A DNA stretch of 64,000 nucleotides from positions 31,501,477-31,565,476 of the forward strand of contig CM119264.1 in assembly GCA_051294375.1 (NCBI GenBank), in the 5' to 3' direction. The DNA is from Paraspadella gotoi. Lineage: Eukaryota; Chaetognatha. This document shows, one piece after another, positions 10,353 to 19,850 of this stretch (position 1 is its first letter; each line of letters begins with the position of its first letter). Position numbers and translations under genes: made by a program. The notes beneath the pieces are model-generated. The model saw only the letters and a list, made by a program, of their open reading frames with translations. It was not told where the DNA came from and searched no databases.

Positions 10353-10459
10353 CATGCAAGATCTCCGTTTTTTTACAGAGAAAAAAATCATTAATTCTTC
10401 GCCTAAACCCATCGAAATCCAAGGGGAGTCTTTTTCCCTCTGTCCTTTTTCTCCTTAAA
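10353..10459 (+). CDS. Ig-superfamily receptor, probable Ig2 exon (strands C-E)
   Basis: Acceptor AG at 10351-10352 follows a CT tract, and the donor is aaa|gtattc at 10460. The one-base phase left at 5391 is completed here to Ala, and the frame reads ACKISVFLQRKKSLI, LRLNPSKSKG and SLFPSVLFLLK. This fills the gap between FTCSVKVYGG (B strand) and SDHGLPFIC (F strand), with a B-to-F Cys distance near 57 residues, normal for Ig domains. SVLFLLK fits the E strand. The exon ends in phase 0, but the Ig frame of the next exon begins one base after its acceptor, so a one-base indel, a different boundary or an error must be assumed. A usual C-strand Trp is not evident. Confidence 0.6.
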
Positions 10460-10460
10460 G

Positions 10461-10463
<3 letters not shown>

Positions 10464-10498
<35 letters not shown>
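10464..10498. repeat. (CT)n microsatellite after donor
   Basis: CT run immediately downstream of the probable donor at 10460. Confidence 0.85.
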
Positions 10499-10500
<2 letters not shown>

Positions 10501-10689
10501 TTTTACAAAAGGATTCTCTCTTGATCCGATGTTAAATTCTTTAAAACGAAATTCGTGTCTTGAATTTTGTTGATTTTCGTTAAAACTTGAGATAATTAAT
10601 TCTTAACAAATAAAGATTAACAAAGTAATGAATCAAATGAAAATAAAACAAAATTTTAAAAAATCTCTAAACAAAATAAAAAAGAACCA

Positions 10690-10815
10690 GCTTGGAGGTT
10701 TGCCACACCCCCAAGGCGGCTTCCGGCCATCCTCACTCTTCCCATAGGGTAGGTACCGGGTTGGGATTGAACCCGGTCAGGAGCTAATGGCTTTAATCAA
10801 TGAGTCACCGGGTCA
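10690..10815 (-). mobile_element. SINE-like repeat with tRNA-like head
   Basis: Read on the minus strand the block begins with a 'tgacccggtgactcattgat' head, then has a 'gggttcaatcccaacccggt' B-box-like string matching GGTTCRANNCC, and continues into 'ggccggaagccgccttgggg'. Related copies occur at 54220-54415 and 57500-57665. It resembles a tRNA-derived SINE with pol III promoter boxes and no coding capacity. Confidence 0.55.
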
Positions 10816-10916
10816 GAACTCAAAGTATCAAGCTTATAGGGGGGGGGGTGAACCTCGGCAATGACCGACTGCAAAAATAAATATATAGAATTATTTGTCT
10901 GTAAAAAACTAGATGG

Positions 10917-10953
10917 TTGAATGAATAAATAAATGAATAAATGAATAAATGAA

Positions 10954-10984
<31 letters not shown>

Positions 10985-10986
10985 AA
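10917..10986. repeat. (AAAT)n/(GAATAAAT)n microsatellite
   Basis: Tetranucleotide-based run just upstream of a MITE copy. Confidence 0.9.
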
Positions 10987-11008
10987 TAAATTATCCGGAT
11001 TACCCAAT

Positions 11009-11505
11009 AGGGCGTAGTGAAAGTTACATACGGTAATTCTAAAGGCCAATTATGAACAACATACCATCAGTGAACATTAATTTGTAAAAAAAAAATAATT
11101 TTATGTTTTTTTAATTTTCGCAGTAGGCTATATTTATATATAGTACTATCCTTATAAAATCGAAAAATTTCAAAATAGGCTTTTTTAAATTTTGATTGCA
11201 GATATAAATTTCTCATCAAAAGTTGATAAAAGAAAATATAAATTATTTTTAAAAATTCTTTCATTAAGTGGGTTAAAAATTAAAAAAACTATATTTAATA
11301 TATAAAAAAATAATTTTCAGATTAAAATATAGCTTTTTAATTTTGATATTTATTGGATTAGTACGAGTATAAATATGACCGACTGCGTAAATTGTAAAAT
11401 TTATTATAAATGTTTTTATTACATAAATGTTCATGAGTATAATGTTGTTCATTCCTCACTTTTAGAATTTTAATTAAAGTTAAATTTAAAAATTTTACTA
11501 TGCCT
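11009..11505 (+). mobile_element. Palindromic TA-flanked MITE, copy 2 (internally deleted)
   Basis: Starts agggcgtagtgaaagttaca and ends aattttactatgcctt, flanked by TA-type ends. It shares the left arm and the outer right arm with copy 1, but much of the inner right arm of the palindrome is missing, so it is about 100 bp shorter. Confidence 0.7.
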
Positions 11506-11680
11506 TATTACCCAATCACAGATTCACTCAGACGACTCAATCACTCAATCGCCGAATCACCTCATCACATTCTTTAGGTCCAGCACCGGTGATTTACTGG
11601 ACGAAAGGAAATCACACGCGCAGAGGAAACGCGTCCTTTAATGGAATTTTAACTACATCATCGCTTCACTTCGTACCTAG
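11506..11680. other. Intron DNA with short repeats
   Basis: Contains a run of caatcac/gaatcac-like words near 11515-11570. No coding signal is recognised. Confidence 0.4.
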
Positions 11681-12121
11681 GTGATGTAGTGAAGATGATG
11701 GAGTGAAGATGATGGAGTAAGGATGATGAGTGACAGTGATGGAGTTAGGATGATGTAGTGAGGATGATGGAGTGAGGATGTTTGAGTCACGATGATGGAG
11801 TGAAGATGATGGAGTAAGAATGATGAGTGACAGTGATGGAGTTAGGATGATGTAGTGAGGATTATGAAGTGAGGATGTTTGAGTCACGATGATGGAGTGA
11901 AGATGATAGAGTGAAGATGATGGAGTAAGTATGATAGAGTGAAGATGATGGAGTGAGGATGATGAGTGACAGTGATTGAGTGAGGATGATGTAGTGAGGA
12001 TGAGGAGTGAGGATTTTTGAGTCACGATGATGGAGTGAGGATAATGGTGTGAAGATGATGGAGTGAGGATGATGGATTGAGGATGATGTAGTGATGATGA
12101 TGTAGTGATGATGATGGAGTG
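11681..12121. repeat. Minisatellite of gatgatggagtgaggat type
   Basis: About 430 bp of 12-18 bp variants built from gatgatgga, gtgagga and gtgacagtga. ORFs on the minus strand are repeat translations rich in His, Ser and Leu. Confidence 0.85.
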
Positions 12122-12124
12122 AGC

Positions 12125-12300
12125 TTTTTATTTTCTCCTTTGCTTTCCGTTTCTTTGTTTTTCCATTTTTTTCCTTTAGTTTCTTTTCTTTTTTTTTTCC
12201 TTCGACTTATAATTTTCTCCTTTCTTTTATTCTCTTATTTTTTTTTCCTGTTTCTTCTTTTTTTATTCCAACTTTCTCTCCTTTTCTCTGTCTTCCACAC
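12125..12300 (+). promoter_or_regulatory. Pyrimidine-rich tract ahead of acceptor
   Basis: About 170 bp of T/C-rich sequence ends in ctgtcttccacacag (AG at 12301-12302). It would act as an extended polypyrimidine tract for the exon at 12303. Confidence 0.55.
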
Positions 12301-12302
12301 AG

Positions 12303-12529
12303 ATATTCTGACCACGGTCTCCCTTTCATCTGTAACGCTAGTCACCCGTGGCAAGGACGCATCCCCCCTGCCTCCTCCTCTTCCTCCTCCTCCTCTTCAT
12401 CCTCCACATGCGGCTATCCTTTCCTCAACATTCTCTACGAACCAAAGATTCTCTGCGCGAATCCGCAATTCGCTCACGAAGAAGACGGTGACGCTAGCGT
12501 CTCGTGCACCGTCTACGCCAATCCTGAAG
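12303..12529 (+). CDS. Ig-superfamily receptor, exon for Ig2 F-G and Ig3 A-B strands
   Basis: 227-nt exon with acceptor at 12301-12302 and donor gaa-g|gtgaga at 12530. In the Ig frame (codons from 12304) it reads SDHGLPFICNASHPWQ (F-G strands with conserved Cys and an NAS sequon), then a run of 11 Ser encoded by a TCC/TCT microsatellite. It continues with TCGYPFLNILYEPKILCANP and DGDASVSCTVYANPE, the A-B strands of a third Ig domain with the C-x-V-x-A-N-P signature of C2-type domains. It ends with one base of a codon; joined to 52287 this gives ANPE-V-PPSNVTW, a seamless Ig sequence. Another frame through this exon (DILTTVSLSS...) is also open but has no Ig features and was not chosen. Confidence 0.88.
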
Positions 12530-13040
12530 GTGAGAGGGGGAAGTGATATTGTGATAGGAGCTGTGATATATAGGCTGGGGGAAGTAATATAGAAATGATA
12601 GTGTTGATAATGACGCCAGCGTCTCGTGCACCGTTTACGCCAATCCTGAAGGTGAGAGGGGGAAGTGATATTGTGATAGGGACTGTGATATATAGGCTGA
12701 GGGAAGTAATATAGAAATGATAGTGTTGATAATGACGCCAGCGTCTCGTGCACCGTATATACCAATCCTGAAGGTGAAAGGGGGAAGTGATATTGTGATA
12801 AGGGCAGTGATATATAGGCTGGAGGAAGTGATATTATGATAGGGGCTGTGATATACAGACTTGGGAAATGATATAGAAATGATAGTGTTGATAATGATGC
12901 CAGCGTCTTGTGCACCGTCTACGCCAATCCTGAAGGTGAGAGGGGGAAGTGATATTGTGATAAGGGCTGTGATATACAGGCTTGAGGAAGGGATATTGTG
13001 ATAGGGGCTGTGATATACAGGCTGGGGGAAGTGATTTGTA
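12530..13040 (+). repeat. Tandem array of the exon 3' end plus its splice donor
   Basis: The last ~40 bases of the exon (gacgctagcgtctcgtgcac...aatcctgaag) and the following donor gtgaga are repeated with the intron start. Donor GTs are at 12530, 12652, 12774 and 12936, i.e. periods of 122, 122 and 162 bp. The last includes an extra 40-bp sub-duplication of gtgatatataggctggagga type. Copies differ by a few substitutions, e.g. tacgcc to tatacc, and all keep GTGA. Confidence 0.92.
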
Positions 13041-13225
13041 GATAAGGGGTTAATTTATTTTAGGTAGTGATATGGGGTCAAGTTTTGGTGACATTAATGG
13101 CGGGAGTTGTGATAAAGATGATAAAGAAGATGTTGATGCTGATAAAAATTATGATGTTAATGATGACACTGATTATTATGATACATCGTTTGCTTTTAAA
13201 TTAGCAATAATGTTTACGAGATTAA
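13041..13225. other. Intron DNA after the exon-end array
   Basis: Open frame rich in Asp from GAT/GAC repeats. No gene is recognised. Confidence 0.4.
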
Positions 13226-13273
<48 letters not shown>

Positions 13274-13274
13274 T
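13226..13274. repeat. (CGA)n microsatellite
   Basis: About 16 uninterrupted CGA units. Confidence 0.95.
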
Positions 13275-13341
13275 TTAATTCCCCGATGATTTCGGGCAAA
13301 AAACGATCAACAGCGAAATCAAGCAAAACGGAGGAAAGTTT

Positions 13342-13450
13342 CTCACACTATCTCTCTCTCTCCTCATCATCTCTCCTCTCTACTCTCCTCGTTCCCTTTT
13401 CCCCCTTTAAATTTCGGTTAGAGAAGGAGAAAGGTGGAAACTGAAAAAGA

Positions 13451-13501
<51 letters not shown>

Positions 13502-13720
13502 CCTCTCCACCCTTTTATCTAGTCTTTAAAATTTACCTTAGTAATTTAAATATTTTCAAACAGAAAAGAAAATTTGAAAAGAAAATTTGACTTGTGGTTT
13601 AACAATTATTTCCAACTCACGTTAAAGCAAAATCTCTGAGGAGTTGGGAGGGAAAAAAAGGAGGAGGAGGAGGAAGAGGAGGAGGAGGAGAAGGAGGAGA
13701 AGGAAGAGGAGAAAATATAC
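13342..13720. repeat. CT and GGA microsatellites
   Basis: (CT)n at about 13350-13385 and 13450-13500 and (GGA)n at about 13660-13712, with AT-rich DNA between. Confidence 0.85.
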
Positions 13721-13772
13721 CATTTTCTTCCTCCCGACTTCCTTATGACCGACTGGGGGTTTTCGTCTTAAA

Positions 13773-13782
13773 NNNNNNNNNN
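13773..13782. other. Assembly gap (10 N)
   Basis: Exactly ten N, a typical placeholder for a gap of unknown length. Confidence 0.95.
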
Positions 13783-13899
13783 ACGAATCGAATTATGAAA
13801 TAGATTCAATTTAAAATTTAATGTATTTTATAAATACATATTATGACGTTAAAGATGTCAATTATGATCAAATGAGTAAGCAGACAGGGATTTCTAGGC

Positions 13900-14470
13900 G
13901 AAACTTATTAATTAATTAATTAATTAATTAATAAGTCAGTTATTTGGGATAAAATGAATTTGATTCTAAAGGTTTTGTTTTTAGGTCTTTTCATAACTAA
14001 CCACGACAAAAGCAGTGACGACGATGAGAATTGTGCCAATAACGATTGATTTAAAATTTTAAATGATTGACTGATTATTTAATTATTGAATAATTAATTG
14101 ACTAATTGATTAATTAACTCATTAATTGTTTATTCAATTATTACATTATGCCTTTACATTTAATATAAAAAGAAAAATAAGCATAATCAATTAGTGAAAC
14201 AGTGTTTTTGTTTTTTCCATTTAAACTCATTTCCACTCAGACGATTCCATCGAAACTTCATTCCTAGCTTCATCACACACTTTCCTACCCACACACAAAA
14301 TTTTAGGTCAATCGCCCCATCTGTGGTGTTCAAATAGTGAAACAAAAAAAAGCATAATCAATTAATTCCAATCGCGAGTAATTGGTATTTTTTGTTAAGG
14401 TGGGACGGACGGTACGGAACGGACGGACGGAACGGACGGACGGACGGACGGACAAACGGACGAACAGACA
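13900..14470 (+). mobile_element. Diverged copy of hairpin-ended MITE family
   Basis: Contains the family's TTAATTAA stretch, 'tttttaggtcttttcataac', 'aaactcatttccactcagac' and 'cgcgagtaattggt', then a (CGGA)n run at 14404-14465. The right-end hairpin is missing; the element passes into a CTCTT polypyrimidine tract. Confidence 0.6.
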
Positions 14471-14810
14471 TTATTTTTTTTCTTCTCTTCGTCTTCTTCT
14501 CTCTTCTCTTTTCTCTTTTTCTCTTCTTTCTCTCTCTCTTTCTCTCTTCTCTCTTCTCTTTTCTCTTTTCTCTTTTCTCTTTCTCTTTTCTTCTTTTCTC
14601 TCTCTTTTTTCTTCTCTCGTCTCTTTTCTCTCTTCTCTCTTCTGTTTTCTTTCTTCTCTCTTCTCTTTTCTCTTTTCTCTTCTCTCTTCTCTCTCTCTCT
14701 TCTCTCTTTTCTTTTCTCTTCTCTCTTCTCTCTTCTCTTTTCTCTCTTCTCTTTTTTCTTTTCTCTTTTATTTCTTCTCTCTTCTCTCGTCTCTCTTATT
14801 TTTAATTTTT
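14471..14810. repeat. TCTCTT polypyrimidine tract
   Basis: About 340 bp of nearly pure pyrimidine. The two overlapping ORFs are composition artefacts. Confidence 0.9.
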
Positions 14811-15350
14811 TTGTTTATTTTTCTTGATCCACAAAAACATCCCAAAAGTATTTTGTGGCGGAAAGTCAAAACGGGCCAAACAAGCAACAAAAATGGGCAA
14901 AAAATATCAAAAGTGAAAAAAAGTAAATTTGGGGAAAAATATCAAAAGTTAAAAGCAAAAGTTAAAAGCCAAAATGTCCGAATAAAAAAAATGAGTAGAA
15001 TATGAAAATGGAAAAAAAATCAAAATGAAAATTAAAGAAAATGAGGAAAAAAGTTTATAAATTTAATTCTTTAAAAAATGAAATATTGTTAAATGTATTA
15101 TATGAATTCTTTGTTTGTAGATAAAAATTTTACAAAAAAAAAAACAGACCCAACATATATACGATATGTTTACTAAAAACCGATTCATCTTTCAGTTTGA
15201 CCTTTTACATTTAAAAAAAGATTTCAGACTCCAATACAAGTTGAAGAAAATTAAATCTTTTCTTAACAGATTAAACTTACTACAAAAACAAAAAAAACTT
15301 CGTCGCTACAACCAATTTTAACAGTCCGTTGAATTTCTCATATCCGCCCG
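14811..15350. other. AT-rich intron DNA
   Basis: Contains a few 'caaaagt(t)aaaa' near-repeats around 14880-15000. No gene is seen. Confidence 0.45.
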
Positions 15351-15357
15351 GTTTACC

Positions 15358-15560
15358 TTGGCTGTGAGTCTCACAGTCTCCCTGCTGCGTCGTGGCTGCA
15401 GTCTGCTGCCGCTGTTTTTCTGCTACAGCTGCGGTCCCCTTCGCAGTTTCGTTGGCAAATTTGTGGACGAGGAAGAATTTTATGAGCGAGTGGATTCGCG
15501 GCGCCAGCGGCGCTTATTTAGGCGCCCAGCGGCGCCGATGGGCGTGGCAGGGCGCTGGGA
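15358..15560 (+). other. GC-rich islet with hairpin
   Basis: About 200 bp much richer in G+C than its surroundings. It holds an imperfect hairpin around 15498-15537 built from gcggcgccagcggcgc and gcgcccagcggcgccg. Two frames are open across it, one translating to a hydrophobic Leu/Cys-rich start, but neither has a clear start codon, acceptor or recognised domain. It may be a repeat fragment or an unrecognised exon. Confidence 0.35.
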
Positions 15561-15565
15561 ATCAC

Positions 15566-15581
15566 TCTCTCTGTCTCTCTG

Positions 15582-15636
<55 letters not shown>
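15566..15636. repeat. (CT)n microsatellite
   Basis: CT run directly after the GC-rich islet. Confidence 0.9.
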
Positions 15637-15639
<3 letters not shown>

Positions 15640-15699
15640 CTCACAAACATCCCAGGAAAAAAAGGCAGTCTGAAAAAAAAACATTAACACTTTAACTCT

Positions 15700-16510
15700 T
15701 GACTCCATCAAGAGAAGAAGAGAGAAAAGAAAGATAAAAAAAGAGAGGAAAGACGAGAGAGATGGGGAAAAAGAGGGGTTAGATGAGAGAGTAAAGGAAA
15801 AGGAGATAGTTTCTAATAGGAGAAGATTAACCTTAAAAAAGAGGGAAGAAAAGAAAAGAAAAGAGGATAAGAAAGAGAGAGGAAGAAGTAGAAAGGAAGG
15901 TAAAAAGAAAAGAGAGGAGATGAGTGAAGAAAAAGGAAAAAGAGAAGAGAAAAGTTAATTGAGGAAAGTAGAGATGAGAGAGGAAAGGTGAAAAAAGAGA
16001 GAAAAAATAAGATAGGAAAGTAGAGATGAGAGAGGAAATAGGAAAAAAGAGAGAATAGATAAGATAAGAAAGTAGAGATAAGAGAGGAAAGGAGAAAAAG
16101 ACGAGAAAAGATAATATATGAAAGTAGAGATGAGAGAGGAAGGGAGAAAAAGGAGAGAAGAGATAAGATAGGAAAGTCGAGATAAGAGAGGAAAGGAGAA
16201 AAAGGAGAGAACAGATAAGATAGGAAAGTAGAGATTAACAGAAAAGGAGAAAAAGGAGAGAAGAGATAAGATAGGAAAGTAGAGATGAGACAGAAAAGGA
16301 GAAAAAGGAGAGAAGAGATAAGATAGGAAAATAGAAATGAGAGAAGAAAGGAGAAAAAGGAGAGAAGAGATAAGATAGGAAAGTAGAGATGAGAGAGGAA
16401 AGGTGAAAGAGGAGAGAAGAGATAAGATAGGAAAGTAGAGATGAGAGAGGAAAGGAGAAAAAGGAGAGAAGAGATAAGATAGGAAAGTAGATATAAGAGA
16501 CGAGGTAATC
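15700..16510. repeat. About 52-bp purine minisatellite
   Basis: From about 15955 a unit close to 'agataagataggaaagtaga', 'gatgagagaggaaaggag', 'aaaaaggagagaag' repeats about 10 times. 15700-15950 is a degraded purine lead-in. The minus-strand ORF of 185 codons is a repeat translation. Confidence 0.85.
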
Positions 16511-16548
16511 AAGGGAATTATGAGTCAAGGAAATATGCATTAGTCACT

Positions 16549-16568
16549 CCCCCTTCTCTCTCTCTCTC

Positions 16569-16599
<31 letters not shown>

Positions 16600-16600
16600 G
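16549..16600. repeat. (CT)n microsatellite
   Basis: CT run with one interruption. Confidence 0.9.
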
Positions 16601-16696
16601 GATTCTTTAAGAGGCAAATTAGACTAAACGTTCATCCTCAAACTGAGGCAGTTTGAGTCAAGGGTATAGGATACGATTTTTGTTCAAGACATCCAA

Positions 16697-16972
16697 ATGG
16701 TTGAGCAATGTGCATTCAGCAATGTGCAATGAACAATTTGCAATGAGCAATGAGCAATGAGCAATGTGCAATTACCAACGGAGAATTACGACCACAAAAA
16801 GAAACAAGGTTATGACATGGAAACTATCTTACATTTATCCTTTCGTTATAATCCTTTCTTGTCTTTTTCTTCACTTCCATGTTTATACAATTACTTCGTT
16901 GTCACCGCCATGCCTTTCATGTCAAAGCCATGCCTTCCATGTCAGCGCCATGACTTCCCTGTCTTGCAAAGA
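16697..16972. repeat. Short tandem words gcaatgt/gagcaat and ccatg..tgtca
   Basis: 7-12 bp repeats (gcaatgagcaatgagcaatg) at 16697-16770, and a separate set of 'ccatgccttccatgtcagcg' words at about 16905-16965. Confidence 0.7.
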
Positions 16973-18535
16973 ATTAGAGAGAGCGAAAGTTGAAAAATCT
17001 CGGAATCCACACATCAACGCTTCTAATCCCATGGAGTAGATATGTCGCTCCGCGCTTAAAAAGAAATCCGAAAGACGAAGCGGTTCGGATAATTTTGGTT
17101 CCTAGCAATTTTTTGCACCAATAGCGCAGTAAATATACAAAACCATGGATGATTTCTGAAACTGCAGTGTTTGGCTATCCAACGCCGCCGAACAAAGAAA
17201 ACTCCATAAAGGTCTTGACTAAAAAATACTGAAAATAACACGGCGCTTAGTCTGAATTCTTTTTAATTTTTTTTTATTTTGCGGTATTACTGTATAACGT
17301 CAAATAAGTATACAAAGCGGTCATGCATGATTCCTATTCTGTTGGGTTTAGCCTAACTTTGAAGCACATAACGAAAAAAATAAAATTGACGTCATAGTAA
17401 GAAATAATAGCAATTAATCCAAAATTTTTTTCTTAAATTTGTTGTCATTTTTTGTTTCTTACTGTTTTGCCAAACATGCCTTTTAAAATTATAAAAATAA
17501 AGATTAGCTAATGAAACTTTACAATGTCTTAGTACATTTCGATGCCGGAACAAGAAAATTCATTGTAATCATAGTATCAATATGGAGCCTTGAAATCACC
17601 TCATTTTCTTTTGCAATTTACCCTTTATTGATAAAGCCTTGTATTATAATTAAAAAAATTAAAACAAACAATTTTACCATACAGCCTACATGCATTAGGC
17701 GTGTTATTAAAAGATTGTAGGCTTTTTTTAATAAAAATTGTTTTATTTATATAGCTAATGGGCATTATGCAAGGTTTTAATTTTGCACCCTGAAAGTGAC
17801 AAAACATTAAAAAATCTGATAATACAGTCCTTTTAGCCCTATGTCCAGTAGTTTTTAAATCAGCCGGAAAACAAAGTTTTGAACTCCTATTTCAATTTAA
17901 AAATCATTGTTTTAAGGTTGCAAACATGAATTTTTAATTTTTTTTGTTTTCAACAAAATGATAATTCATTATCTTTTAAGGTAATTATATTAACATTTGA
18001 AGTATAGGAAAATTTTGCTATATAAAGAAATACATAATTCAGTCTTTTCTCTTTTCAGAATCCATATTTATTTATTTTTTTAATACGGCCAAGTAATGTG
18101 TAATTTAATTTCAAAGTGTTATACTTTTGACTAAGATTCCGATCCAGAATTGTAAAAATCCTTTTGAAACTTTGAGAGAAAATTATATGGAAAAGATGCG
18201 CGCGCGTGAGTGGATGGCTTAATATGATACCAGTCTTCATCGTTCTATCATTTCTGGTTTTAAAAGTTATCAAAGAAAAATCAATTTTTATTTACCAATT
18301 AAGCACTCGGCCGAAGCTAAAAATAAGTGGAACCAAAAAGGAAAATATTAACGAAACGCAGTTTGATTTAAAAATTGGCGTGGAAAAATGACCTTTTTTT
18401 GTAGATTATTTTTCAAACGCGTGGGTCGATTGATTTGAAATGTTACATGAAACAATATTTGACATCATTTCCTATTCAGTAAATGTAAAAATATTTAAAA
18501 TACATTATAAACACCAGGATAACTTGCCTATCTAC
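16973..18535. other. AT-rich intron DNA, nothing recognised
   Basis: No gene or tandem array. A patch at 17045-17250 is bounded by cgcgctta-like and ggcgctta-like words and could be a small element, but the ends do not pair convincingly. Confidence 0.4.
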
Positions 18536-18539
18536 ATGG

Positions 18540-18687
<148 letters not shown>

Positions 18688-18759
18688 AATCTCCATCCAG
18701 AGGAGAGAGAAGGCGATCCGAGATGGAAGGGAATTTTATGGAAGAGGAATAATCAAGGG

Positions 18760-19165
18760 GGAAGGACAAAAAAAGAGAGGACAAAGAGAAGAGGACATAG
18801 AGGACAGGACTAGATGAGAGGACATAGAGGAGAGGACATAGAAGAGAGGACAAGAGGAGAGGACATAGAGGAGAGGACCTAGATGAGAGGACAAAGAGGA
18901 GAGGACATAGAACAGAGGACAAAAGAAGAGGACATAGAGGAAGAAGACAAAGAAAAGAGGACAATGAAGAGAGAACATAGAGGAGAGGATATAGATGAGA
19001 GGACATAAAGGAGAGGACTTAGAAGAGAGGACATAGAGAAGAGGACATAGAGAAAAGGACATAGAGGAGAGGACATAGAGGAAAGGACAAAGAGGAGAGG
19101 ACATAGAGGAAGGAAAAACAGGAGAGGACATAGAAGAGAGGACAAAGAAGAGAGGACAAATGTAA
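18760..19165. repeat. Minisatellite of gaggacatagaggaga type
   Basis: About 25 units of 15-17 bp. Minus-strand ORFs reading (S)PLCPLLYVLS are repeat translations. Confidence 0.9.
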
Positions 19166-19253
19166 TAAGGACACGGTGGCATGTAAACATGGAGACATGG
19201 AAAAGGAGGATCGAAGACAAGAAAGGAAAATAAAACAAGTTTGAGCAAACAAT

Positions 19254-19850
19254 GTCGGATCTGCCCACGATCATTATCGGTAATTAATTAATTAATTTAT
19301 AATTAATTTATTCAAGTTAATTATTGAATTAATTATACAATTAATTTGATCCAAAATGTTTGTTTTGATTGATTATTTAACTGATTAATTAATTATTGGG
19401 TAATTAATTGACTAATTGATTAATTAACTAATTAATTATTTGATTAATTAATACATCTTGCATTTACATTTAAAATAAAAAGAAAAAGAAGCATAATCAA
19501 TTAGTGAAACAGGTTCTTTGTTTTTTCCATTTAAACTCATTTCCACTCGGACGATTCCATCGAAACTTCATATCCAGCTCAATCACACACTTCCCTACCC
19601 ACACACAAAATTTCATTTCAATCCATCCATCCAATCACGAGTAATTGGTGTTTTTTGCTAAGCATAGATGGACGGATGGACGGACGGACGGACGGACAGA
19701 CGGACAGATGGACATCGTTTTTTTTGCATAATTTATCATAATTCGATGTTCTGACATGATATAAGTGAATGCCTGACAAGATTGAGGGGGTAGACCGACG
19801 GACCGACAAAGTGAATTATAGAGTCGGGATCTGCTGAAAGCAGATCCGAC
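19254..19850 (+). mobile_element. Hairpin-ended MITE, best full-length copy
   Basis: Starts gtcggatctgcccacgatca and ends gaaagcagatccgac. The 11-bp termini are inverted, and the right terminus forms a near-perfect hairpin (ggatctgct-gaa-agcagatcc). Inner blocks are TTAATTAA-rich DNA at 19273-19450, aaactcatttccactcggac near 19538, (CGGA)n/(ACGG)n at 19670-19710 and gataagtgaatgcctgacaa-like DNA near 19760. It carries no ORF of note. The conserved lead aagtttgagcaaacaat lies just outside the left end in several copies, so the true left boundary may be up to 20 bp further left. Confidence 0.75.

Noticed and set aside
10353-10470. Other frame at this exon, reading PKPIEIQGESFSLCPF, as an Ig start
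   Set aside because: It hits a stop before a donor and does not fit between the Ig2 B and F strands; the phase-matched frame does.
12119-12592. Longest open frame through the exon at 12303 (DILTTVSLSS...)
   Set aside because: The alternative frame contains Ig2 F-strand and Ig3 A-B motifs and joins in phase with 52287, so this frame is a shadow.
15358-15687. Signal-peptide-like ORF in the GC-rich islet
   Set aside because: No proper ATG at its start, no downstream donor before CT repeat, and two frames are open; kept only as an uncertain islet.
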